Assembly: GCA_020026275.1 (NCBI GenBank)
Contig: JAHHQQ010000020.1
Coordinates: 1-31,992 of the forward strand
DNA length: 31,992 nt
Direction: 5' to 3'
Origin: Bacteroidales bacterium
GTDB lineage: Bacteria; Bacteroidota; Bacteroidia; Bacteroidales; UBA932
Part shown: one piece after another, positions 24,687 through 31,313 of the stretch
Position numbering within the stretch: position 1 is the first letter of the stretch
Layout of the letters: every line of letters starts with the position of its first letter
Translations under genes and position numbers: made by a program
Notes under the pieces: model-generated
Databases searched by the model: none
Seen by the model: only the letters and a program-made list of their open reading frames with translations
What the model was told of the DNA's origin: nothing

Positions 24687-25376
24687 ATGGAAATTCTTAA
24701 GAAGATTTTAACTTGCTTGGTACTACCTGCTATTATTGTAGCTTTGGTATGGTTTATCGTAGAGAGCATCATGGTGCCTGTCAATTTCGATAAACAGAGA
24801 GACTATCGTACATCAGTTGCTGTTGAGCGCCTGAAGGATATCCGTACCCTCCAGACTGCATACAAGACAGTGAATGGCAAATTTACCGCATCCGCTGATA
24901 CTCTGATTGATTTCTATGAGAACGGAAAGATGGAAATCATCATGAAGATTGGTTCCCATGACGATTCTGTAGCCGTGGCCAATACTGAAAGACTCAAGAA
25001 GCGCAATCGAAAAATTACTCCGGAGCAGATGCTTGAACTTTACAGGAAGGGAGAGAACCTTGTATTTTCTGTGAAGAGTGAGGTCGCTGTAAAAGATACG
25101 CTTTTCAACAACAGACCGGATTTCTGCGTCGATTCTCTAAGATATATTCCATTCTCAGGTGGTGTTCCCGTTGAGATGAATGCTGTTGTAAAGCAGGTTT
25201 CAGGTGTGAACGTTCCATTGTTCGAGGCAAAGATGCATTACAATGCCCTTCTTAAGGGTTTGGATCGCCAGCTCGTTATCAACATTAAGGCAATGCGTGA
25301 GGATCAGGATCTTTATCCTGGCCTGATGGTAGGCAGTGTCACCGCTCCTAACAACAATGCAGGTAACTGGGAGTAA
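24687..25376 (+). CDS. Membrane-anchored protein of unknown function
   Basis: I do not recognise a named family. The 229-residue protein has an N-terminal basic KK pair, one membrane helix (about residues 8-28) and a soluble domain. The segment VAVERLKDIRTLQTAYKTVNGKFTASADTLIDFY (about 44-77) has the rhythm of the helix after the membrane anchor in pseudopilins, but there is no prepilin peptidase motif before the helix. Codons are rich in GCT, GTT, CTT and CGT like ackA/ptb and unlike addA/addB. A good promoter lies upstream. DUF3822 and rsmD genes follow, after 50 and 13 bases. Confidence 0.8.
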   Translation: MEILKKILTCLVLPAIIVALVWFIVESIMVPVNFDKQRDYRTSVAVERLKDIRTLQTAYKTVNGKFTASADTLIDFYENGKMEIIMKIGSHDDSVAVANTERLKKRNRKITPEQMLELYRKGENLVFSVKSEVAVKDTLFNNRPDFCVDSLRYIPFSGGVPVEMNAVVKQVSGVNVPLFEAKMHYNALLKGLDRQLVINIKAMREDQDLYPGLMVGSVTAPNNNAGNWE

Positions 25377-25426
25377 TTATGATTTTCTTGGAAGGCAGAA
25401 AACGGCCTTCTTGATAAAATAGAATT

Positions 25427-26110
25427 ATGGATCACATTCCAGATGGCAGAATATCCATTCAAGTTGGCTTGAGTGGATATTCTTTTCAAATAGAGGAGAA
25501 TAGTTCCGTCCATTCCTCCGGATGGCAGGGAGCTGAGCGTATCTTCACGACTCAGGAATTCCAGCAACGGTATGATTGGGTGGATATTTCATTGTTTACC
25601 CCAAAATTTGCTCTGGTTCCAAAGCAGTTTTTCAATCCTTTGTCTGCCAGGCAGGCGCTTGCTGAAGTGGTGTCTGTCAGAGATTCTGATATGGTCGATC
25701 ATATTGAGGTGGAGGAATTCAATGCTGTTTTGGTCTATTCCAATTCTATCGGTGAATCTTTGTCCAAAGTTATTTCCCAGACAGTAATGAACCATTCCGG
25801 TGATCATTTTCCGATTCTTCCGGAAGCATACTATCTTCTTAAGAGAACTGTCCAATGTACAGAATACAACAAGATATTGGCTTCCTATATGGATGGATAT
25901 CTTTATCTGGTCATTGCTCAGGGAAAGAGTCTGAGACTTTGCAATGTCTTCGAGGCTCACGATTTCACAACGGCAGAGTATTTTATTTTTCTCGCACTCA
26001 ACCGTCTTCAATTGAATCCGGAAGTTTCTGCAATTACCTTCAGGACTCCGCTTGCCAATGAACAGGAAATGTCATTATATCGATATTTCAAGTCGGTAGA
26101 GATTATTTAA
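25427..26110 (+). CDS. DUF3822 family protein
   Basis: The 227-residue protein matches the Bacteroidota DUF3822 family: an early SIQVGLSGYSFQI segment (about 10-22), TPKFALVPKQFF (about 58-69) and an LRLCNVFEAHDFTTAEYFIFLALNRLQL segment (about 168-195). Its two-lobed strand pattern suggests an actin/ASKHA-like fold, but this is inference and there is no known activity. In this phylum it is often next to rsmD, as here (13-base gap), which suggests a link to ribosome or RNA metabolism. Confidence 0.82.
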   Translation: MDHIPDGRISIQVGLSGYSFQIEENSSVHSSGWQGAERIFTTQEFQQRYDWVDISLFTPKFALVPKQFFNPLSARQALAEVVSVRDSDMVDHIEVEEFNAVLVYSNSIGESLSKVISQTVMNHSGDHFPILPEAYYLLKRTVQCTEYNKILASYMDGYLYLVIAQGKSLRLCNVFEAHDFTTAEYFIFLALNRLQLNPEVSAITFRTPLANEQEMSLYRYFKSVEII

Positions 26111-26123
26111 AGAGTTAAGGAAG

Positions 26124-26657
26124 ATGAGAATAGTAAGTGGTAGATTGAAAGGAAAATGGATAGAAGTGCCGGCCTCATTTAGAGCTCGTCCTACAACAGA
26201 TTTTGCGAAAGAGGCTTTGTTTGATATCCTTTCCAATGAATATGAATTCGAAGATCTCAAGGTGCTGGACCTGTTTGGTGGAACCGGTTCCATTTCCTAT
26301 GAGTTTGCCTCCCGGGGAGTAGGTCACATTTGGACAGTGGAGATGAATCCTCAATATGCCAGTTTCATCAAGGACCAGAGCAAGCGTCTGGGGATAGGCA
26401 ATATGACTGTAGTCCGCCACAACGTGTTTGAATTTCTTCCATTATGTACAGAAAAGTTTGATTTGATTTTTGCCGATCCTCCGTATGCACTGGATGATCT
26501 GGAAACAATTCCGGACAAGGTCTTGTCTCAAGATATTCTTCATTCCGGCAATTATTTCATTCTGGAACATGGTAGTGAGCATAGTTTTAAGGAACATCCC
26601 AATTTTGTAAAGGAGAAGGTTTATGGAAGAGTCCATTTTTCCTTCTTCGAAAAGTAA
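26124..26657 (+). CDS. rsmD: 16S rRNA (guanine(966)-N2)-methyltransferase
   Basis: The 177-residue protein matches RsmD in length and motifs: MRIVSGRLKGKWIEVP at the start, RARPTTDFAKEALFDIL (20-36), SAM-binding DLFGGTGSIS (49-58) and catalytic DPPY (118-121). It methylates G966 of 16S rRNA on the small subunit using S-adenosylmethionine. It is the last gene of its rightward run and is followed 10 bases later by a strong hairpin. Confidence 0.93.
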   Translation: MRIVSGRLKGKWIEVPASFRARPTTDFAKEALFDILSNEYEFEDLKVLDLFGGTGSISYEFASRGVGHIWTVEMNPQYASFIKDQSKRLGIGNMTVVRHNVFEFLPLCTEKFDLIFADPPYALDDLETIPDKVLSQDILHSGNYFILEHGSEHSFKEHPNFVKEKVYGRVHFSFFEK

Positions 26658-26667
26658 TGGAAATAGA

Positions 26668-26700
26668 GAAGCCTTCCCGTTCGGGAAGGCTTCATTTTAT
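26668..26700 (+). terminator. Terminator after rsmD
   Basis: GAAGCCTTCCCG (26668-26679) and CGGGAAGGCTTC (26682-26693) form a 12-bp GC-rich hairpin, followed by ATTTTAT. It may also stop the leftward SDR transcript, since pyrimidine-rich sequence follows on the other strand. Confidence 0.85.
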
Positions 26701-26745
26701 AATATCATGCATTTTAAAGCCCCTAAGTTTCAGATTGGGGGGAGT

Positions 26746-27582
26746 TCATTTGATGTGATTCCCAAGATTGCATGGTAAGATGCAGCCGTTGATGCTGCTG
26801 GCCGCATCGGACAGGAGGAAAGTTGCTGCTTCTGCCACTTCTTCTGGTATCAACGCTCTGCCTCCAATGTTGTCTTCCCTGAACAGATCATCGTTCTTGT
26901 CCAATTGGGTCATGTCCGAGGCTGTGACTCCTGGGGCAATGGCATTGGTCCGAATCCCTTTGGAAATATAGTGTTTGGCCAGACCCTGCATAAAACTGTT
27001 GAGGGCGGCTTTGGTTAATCCATAAGGGATGGTGTCAGAACAGAAGCCTCTTTCTGAAGAGATGAACAGGATTTTTCCGCGGATATCACCTGGACAGGTC
27101 GGTTGGCTCATAAGATATTTTACGAAAGTCTGGCAGAGAAAATAAGGTCCTTTGAGGTTTGTGTCAAACTGCTGGTCAAAGTCACTTTCTTTCACTTCTT
27201 CAAAGGAATGTTCGTGCAGAGAGATGCCTGCATTGCTGACCAGGACATTAATTGGATTACCTGCCAGTTTTTCTGCTTCCTGAAACAGGTTGCTGAATGA
27301 TTCAGGTTGGCTGACATCTAATGGCAGATAAGGACAATGGTTCAGTTGAGCGGAAGATTGTTCCAATGTCTGGAGATTTCTTCCGCAAAGAATCACCTTG
27401 GCTCCTTCTGCATGAAATTTCTCTGCCAGTGTGTAGCCGATTCCTCTTCCACCTCCTGTGATGAGGATGACTTTTCCTTCCAGACAGGAGGATGGAGGAG
27501 TCTGGGATATCTGAACGGCAACCTTTGTGACAGGTACTCCGCCGAAAATCCATTTGAGGAATCTGTTCAATTTCGCACTCAT
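26746..27582 (-). CDS. SDR family oxidoreductase
   Basis: The 278-residue protein is a classical short-chain dehydrogenase/reductase with a 35-residue N-terminal extension. Cofactor motif TGGGRGIG is at 42-49, NAG at 117-119 and the catalytic set is Ser175 or Ser176, Tyr187 and Lys191 (YGLTK). Arg68 in the CGRN segment after beta-strand 2 and the basic loop at 46 suggest NADP(H), which is inference. The substrate is unknown; the neighbours give no pathway. It is convergent with rsmD and divergent from the GH2 gene. Confidence 0.9.
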   Translation of the reverse strand: MSAKLNRFLKWIFGGVPVTKVAVQISQTPPSSCLEGKVILITGGGRGIGYTLAEKFHAEGAKVILCGRNLQTLEQSSAQLNHCPYLPLDVSQPESFSNLFQEAEKLAGNPINVLVSNAGISLHEHSFEEVKESDFDQQFDTNLKGPYFLCQTFVKYLMSQPTCPGDIRGKILFISSERGFCSDTIPYGLTKAALNSFMQGLAKHYISKGIRTNAIAPGVTASDMTQLDKNDDLFREDNIGGRALIPEEVAEAATFLLSDAASSINGCILPCNLGNHIK

Positions 27583-27709
27583 ATTCTGTTGTTTTTTGTA
27601 AAGATATTGCTTATTCTGGTGAAATCATAGTAGAGTTGAAATTGTATAATTCGCGGGTTTTGTTTAACTTGCTCAAATGGAACTTGATTTCTTGACTTAG
27701 AAAATTCGT

Positions 27710-30214
27710 ATGAAGAGAAAATTCATCTTGATTTTATTGGGATTCTTCGGTATTTCTTGTTCGTCTGAACATGTCCGTACTGAATTCTTGCTCGAAAAAG
27801 ATTGGAAATTTAGCCGGGAGGACAATGTGGCTGAATTTGTTGACTCCGATTTCAATGACAAGTCCTGGCAGACCGTTGCTGTGCCTCATGACTGGGCCAT
27901 TTATGGTCCGTTCAGTGCACAAAATGACAAGCAGGATGTGGCTGTTGTACAGGATGGACAGACTGAGGCGATGGAGCATGCCGGCCGTACCGGTGGACTT
28001 CCTTTTGTGGGAGTGGGCTGGTACAGGAAGACATTTGAGGTGCCTCGGTTCAAGAAAGGAAAACGTGCTTCTATTTTGTTTGATGGGGCCATGAGTCATG
28101 CCAGAGTTTATCTGAATGGGAAGGAGGTAGGATATTGGCCTTATGGTTATAACTCTTTTCATTATGATATTACCGATTATTTGATTCCCGGAAAACCTAA
28201 CACTTTGGCTGTCCGGTTGGAAAATTTTCCAGAATCTTCTAGATGGTATCCAGGAGCCGGTCTTTATCGCAATGTCCATATTATTGTGACAGAAGATGCT
28301 CATATCCCAGTATGGGGTACTTATGTCACGACTCCGGAGGTAAATGAAGCTTTTGCCAAAGTAAACATCAGGACTCGTGTAGAATTGCCTGAAGGGGTGG
28401 ATTCGGATGGTTATCAGATAGAGTCCGTTATTCGGAACAATGAAGGGAAAGAGATTTTGTCCCAAAAAACATCGTTGGAGGGAATTCAGTATACTCATCA
28501 GGAGGTGTCTCAGGATTTTATCGTAAGGCAACCTGATTTATGGTCAGTAGAGACGCCAGTACTATATTCTATGGAGACCCGGTTGTATGACGGAAAGGAG
28601 TTGAAGGACAAATATATTACACCGTTCGGCATCCGTTCCATTGAAATTGTACCTGATGAAGGATTTTTCCTCAATGGCAAGAAGGTGGTATTTAAGGGAG
28701 TTTGTGATCATCATGATTTGGGACCATTAGGAGCCGCTGTCAACGAGGCTGCCATTCGTCGTAAAATTCGTATTTTGAAAGATATGGGATGCAATGCTAT
28801 TCGCACTTCACACAATATGCCTGCACCAGAATTGGTCAAAGCCTGTGATGAGATGGGAATGCTGATTATGGCAGAAAGTTTTGATGAATGGAATCGTGCC
28901 AAATGCGCCAACGGCTATCATCTTCTGTTTGATGAATGGGCTGAAAAAGATTTGGTCAACTTGATTCATCATTATCGAAATAATCCAAGTGTCGTGATGT
29001 GGTGTATTGGAAATGAGGTGCCTAACCAGTGGATGACTGGTGATTGCAAAATTGCGAAGTGGTTGCAGGATATTTGTCATCGTGAGGATCCGACCCGTTT
29101 CGTGACTCAGGGTATGGATGCGCCAGATGCTGTAGTGAATAATAATTTTGCGGCCGTCATGGATATACCTGGTTTCAACTATCGGCCGTTCAAATATCAG
29201 GAGAACTACAAAAAGTTGCCGCAGCGTATTGTGCTTGGCAGTGAGACGGCTTCAACTGTCAGCTCCAGAGGTGTCTACAAATTTCCTGTGGAACGTAAGG
29301 CGATGGCAGTTTATGTCGATCATCAGAGTTCTTCTTACGATGTAGAACATTGTGGTTGGTCCAATTTGCCGGAAGACGATTTTATCCAGCATGAAGATCT
29401 TTCATATTGTATGGGTGAATTTGTCTGGACAGGTTTTGATTATTTGGGTGAACCGACTCCTTATTATACCAACTGGCCAAGTCACAGTTCTTTGTTCGGG
29501 ATCATTGATCTGGCCGGTATTCCAAAGGATCGTTATTATCTGTATCGCAGCCATTGGAACAAGGATGTGGAGACTTTGCACATTCTACCTCACTGGAATT
29601 GGGAAGGTAGAGAAGGAGAAGTGACACCTATTTTTGTCTACACCAATTATCCTTCTGCTGAGTTGTTTGTTAATGGAAAGAGTCAGGGGATGCGAACAAA
29701 AAATCAAGATGTCAACTTGAACGGCAGCTATACTCTTGAAGCTCAAAAATCCTTTGAACGTCAGAAACGTTATCGTTTGATGTGGATGGATACCCGATAT
29801 GAACCTGGGACGGTCAAGGTAGTCGCTTATGATGAAAAAGGCAATGTCGTGGCAATCAGAGAGATGCATACAGCAGGAAAACCTCATCACATCGAGTTGT
29901 CTGCTGACCGGACAGAACTTCATGCTGATGGAAAAGATCTGGCTTTTATCAATGTGAGGGTAGTTGACGAGAACGGCAATCTGTGTCCTGTAGATGACCG
30001 TCAGATCAAATTCAAAGTAAAAGGAGAAGGTTTTTTTAGGGCAGCCGCCAATGGCAATGCTGCTAGTCTGGAACTTTTCCACGAGCCTCAGATGAAATTG
30101 TTCAACGGACAATTGACCGCAATGGTACAGACGAATGAAGAGGCTGGAAAGATTGTCTTTGAAGCTGTTGCAAAAGGGGTCAAGGGGGCTAAAATCCAAT
30201 TGGAAAGTAAATGA
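27710..30214 (+). CDS. Glycoside hydrolase family 2 (beta-galactosidase-like), lipoprotein
   Basis: The 834-residue protein begins with a lipoprotein signal (Cys17 in GISC). It then has the GH2 jelly-roll sugar-binding domain (about 24-195, with WQTVAVPHDWAIYGPF and WYRKTFEVP), an Ig-like domain (about 200-310) and a TIM barrel (about 315-600). The acid/base is Glu436 in WCIGNE and the nucleophile is probably Glu512 in LGSET. The C-terminal 200 residues form further Ig-like domains of the DUF4982/GH2-C type. Beta-galactosidase on oligosaccharides is the best call; other beta-glycosidase activities are possible. It probably sits at the outer membrane. No SusC/SusD partners are in the window. 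Confidence 0.9.
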   Translation: MKRKFILILLGFFGISCSSEHVRTEFLLEKDWKFSREDNVAEFVDSDFNDKSWQTVAVPHDWAIYGPFSAQNDKQDVAVVQDGQTEAMEHAGRTGGLPFVGVGWYRKTFEVPRFKKGKRASILFDGAMSHARVYLNGKEVGYWPYGYNSFHYDITDYLIPGKPNTLAVRLENFPESSRWYPGAGLYRNVHIIVTEDAHIPVWGTYVTTPEVNEAFAKVNIRTRVELPEGVDSDGYQIESVIRNNEGKEILSQKTSLEGIQYTHQEVSQDFIVRQPDLWSVETPVLYSMETRLYDGKELKDKYITPFGIRSIEIVPDEGFFLNGKKVVFKGVCDHHDLGPLGAAVNEAAIRRKIRILKDMGCNAIRTSHNMPAPELVKACDEMGMLIMAESFDEWNRAKCANGYHLLFDEWAEKDLVNLIHHYRNNPSVVMWCIGNEVPNQWMTGDCKIAKWLQDICHREDPTRFVTQGMDAPDAVVNNNFAAVMDIPGFNYRPFKYQENYKKLPQRIVLGSETASTVSSRGVYKFPVERKAMAVYVDHQSSSYDVEHCGWSNLPEDDFIQHEDLSYCMGEFVWTGFDYLGEPTPYYTNWPSHSSLFGIIDLAGIPKDRYYLYRSHWNKDVETLHILPHWNWEGREGEVTPIFVYTNYPSAELFVNGKSQGMRTKNQDVNLNGSYTLEAQKSFERQKRYRLMWMDTRYEPGTVKVVAYDEKGNVVAIREMHTAGKPHHIELSADRTELHADGKDLAFINVRVVDENGNLCPVDDRQIKFKVKGEGFFRAAANGNAASLELFHEPQMKLFNGQLTAMVQTNEEAGKIVFEAVAKGVKGAKIQLESK

Positions 30215-30299
30215 GAACCGATTCAAGGGAGATTTCTGATATGCCCCACCTCAAAAAGTATGGCGGTCAATATTGATCAGGAGGCTTTCTCGGATTGGA

Positions 30300-30384
30300 A
30301 AGAAGCTCGGTATTGTACCGGGCTTCTTCCATTCGGATTCAGTCCGATTCTCTCATTATCCGAGGTGTTGCACCAGTTTTTTTA
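30300..30384 (+). terminator. Terminator region downstream of the GH2 gene
   Basis: A 13-bp hairpin (30300-30312 with 30316-30328, one G-U pair) is followed by a 5-bp hairpin (30333-30337 with 30343-30347) and a short GGTG-TTG-CACC hairpin (30365-30375) leading into a run of seven T (30378-30384). Together these should end rightward transcription. Confidence 0.55.
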
Positions 30385-30409
30385 ACGCATCACTTTATAT
30401 GTGCTCCAT

Positions 30410-30449
30410 ATTGACCAATGCTGACCTACATTGTCCTACGCTGTCCCTT
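30410..30449. repeat. Four degenerate 10-bp direct repeats
   Basis: Four consecutive 10-mers, TATTGACCAA, TGCTGACCTA, CATTGTCCTA and CGCTGTCCCT, share a central TG(A/T)CC core at exact 10-base spacing. The function is unknown. Confidence 0.5.
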
Positions 30450-30538
30450 TCATGCAAATGGAACAACGCTTTTTTTCACCAATCTCTTGAAAATACCATA
30501 TATATATTGGAAAAGATCAGTGATGTCGTGTATAGCAA

Positions 30539-30569
30539 AACCCTGAAAGTAAAAAAAACTTCCGGGGTT
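30539..30569 (-). terminator. Possible terminator after tk
   Basis: On the minus strand AACCCCGGAAGT pairs with ACTTTCAGGGTT around a run of seven T, with one mismatch and one wobble, then TTTTGC follows. It lies 55 bases beyond the tk stop codon. Confidence 0.5.
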
Positions 30570-30623
30570 CTGTTCATTTTTGTCTGACCTCCGGGGAATG
30601 TTGACAACACGGAGCAGCATTTG

Positions 30624-31220
30624 TCATATGTTGGTAGAATTTGATTGTTTTTTTTCTTCTGCAATGGCTTTATTGTAGCAGGACCGGCAGAGTGGTTCGT
30701 AAACATCTTTCTCTCCAAGGACTACCAGTTTTTTGCTACGTGATAATCTGTGGGAATGGTTGGCCAGATTGCCGCATTTTACACAGATAGCATGTACTTT
30801 CTGTACATCTTCAGCGACTGCCATCAGATTGGGCATGGGACCGAAAGGTTTTCCAAGAAAGTCTGTGTCCAGACCGGCGGCAATAACCCGGATACCTCTA
30901 TTTGCAAGTTCTTGAGCTACGCTGGCAAGGGTGTCATCGAAGAATTGGGCTTCATCGATTCCGACAACCTGTATATCATTTTCCACTTCAAGCATTTGTT
31001 TGGCTTCTGTAATCGGAGTACTCGGAATGCTGTGAAGGTCGTGGGAAACGACGTCATTGTCTGAATACCTGATATCTACAGCTGGTTTGAATATTTTTAT
31101 CTTCTGATTGGCGAATTGGGCTCTTTTCAGACGTCTGATCAGCTCTTCTGTCTTTCCCGAGAACATGGAGCCGCAAATCACTTCGATACAGCCCGATTTT
31201 TTTGTATTTTCTAGAAACAT
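30624..31220 (-). CDS. tdk: Thymidine kinase (type II)
   Basis: The frame is open to 31307, but the ATG at 31220 gives a 198-residue protein of normal length with the P-loop GSMFSGKT at 17-24; the extra 29 codons would run through the inverted repeat. The DEAQF motif (89-93) and the four zinc cysteines Cys146, Cys149, Cys178 and Cys181 are in place. It phosphorylates thymidine to dTMP in the salvage pathway in the cytoplasm. It is monocistronic here, with a putative promoter inside the divergent region that it shares with the acidic coiled-coil gene. Confidence 0.93.
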   Translation of the reverse strand: MFLENTKKSGCIEVICGSMFSGKTEELIRRLKRAQFANQKIKIFKPAVDIRYSDNDVVSHDLHSIPSTPITEAKQMLEVENDIQVVGIDEAQFFDDTLASVAQELANRGIRVIAAGLDTDFLGKPFGPMPNLMAVAEDVQKVHAICVKCGNLANHSHRLSRSKKLVVLGEKDVYEPLCRSCYNKAIAEEKKQSNSTNI

Positions 31221-31233
31221 TTGACTATTTTTG
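31201..31233 (+). promoter_or_regulatory. Promoter of the acidic coiled-coil gene
   Basis: TTTG (31201-31204) and TATTTTTG (31226-31233) are separated by 21 bases and both match the Bacteroidota consensus fully. The -33 box lies inside the first codons of tdk, so the promoter overlaps the divergent gene. Confidence 0.6.
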
Positions 31234-31248
31234 TAGTTGACGGTTAGG

Positions 31249-31290
31249 TTGTCTTGCGTGCATTCCGTATATGGAATGCACGCAAGACAA
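31249..31290. repeat. Perfect 18-bp inverted repeat between tdk and the acidic protein gene
   Basis: The left arm TTGTCTTGCGTGCATTCC (31249-31266) is the exact reverse complement of 31273-31290, with a GTATAT centre. There is no T run on either side as in an intrinsic terminator. It would form a large hairpin in the leader of the rightward gene and touches the leftward -7 box (31288-31295). Confidence 0.9.
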
Positions 31291-31295
31291 AGATA
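31288..31295 (-). promoter_or_regulatory. -7 box of tdk
   Basis: Minus-strand TATCTTTG matches TAnnTTTG, and its last three bases lie in the inverted repeat arm. The start would fall within the repeat, about 60 bases before the tdk ATG. A -33 box is not clear. Confidence 0.5.
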
Positions 31296-31313
31296 CTTAA
31301 AAAACAACCTTTT

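Larger units (their letters stand above)
30215..30623. other. 409-base intergenic interval with hairpins and short repeats
   Basis: I see no gene here. A 104-codon open frame at 30273-30587 has no family resemblance, no obvious ribosome site and crosses strong hairpins, so it is not called. The interval holds a nested hairpin array (30289-30365), a small hairpin with a T7 run (30365-30384), four degenerate 10-bp repeats (30410-30449) and a further hairpin (30539-30569). It separates the converging GH2 and tk transcripts. Confidence 0.7.

Noticed and set aside
26720..26740. CCCC...GGGG near the SDR stop codon as a terminator
   Set aside because: Only four G-C pairs form before a mismatch and no T run follows; the 12-bp hairpin at 26668-26693 is a better candidate for both directions.
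27583..27709. Promoters for the divergent SDR and GH2 genes
   Set aside because: Only mismatched boxes such as TATCTTTA (minus, 27600-27607) are seen; not strong enough to call.
30273..30587. Possible 104-residue small protein after the GH2 gene
   Set aside because: No recognisable domain, unusual residue make-up, and the frame crosses strong hairpins, a T run and short repeats that look like non-coding sequence.
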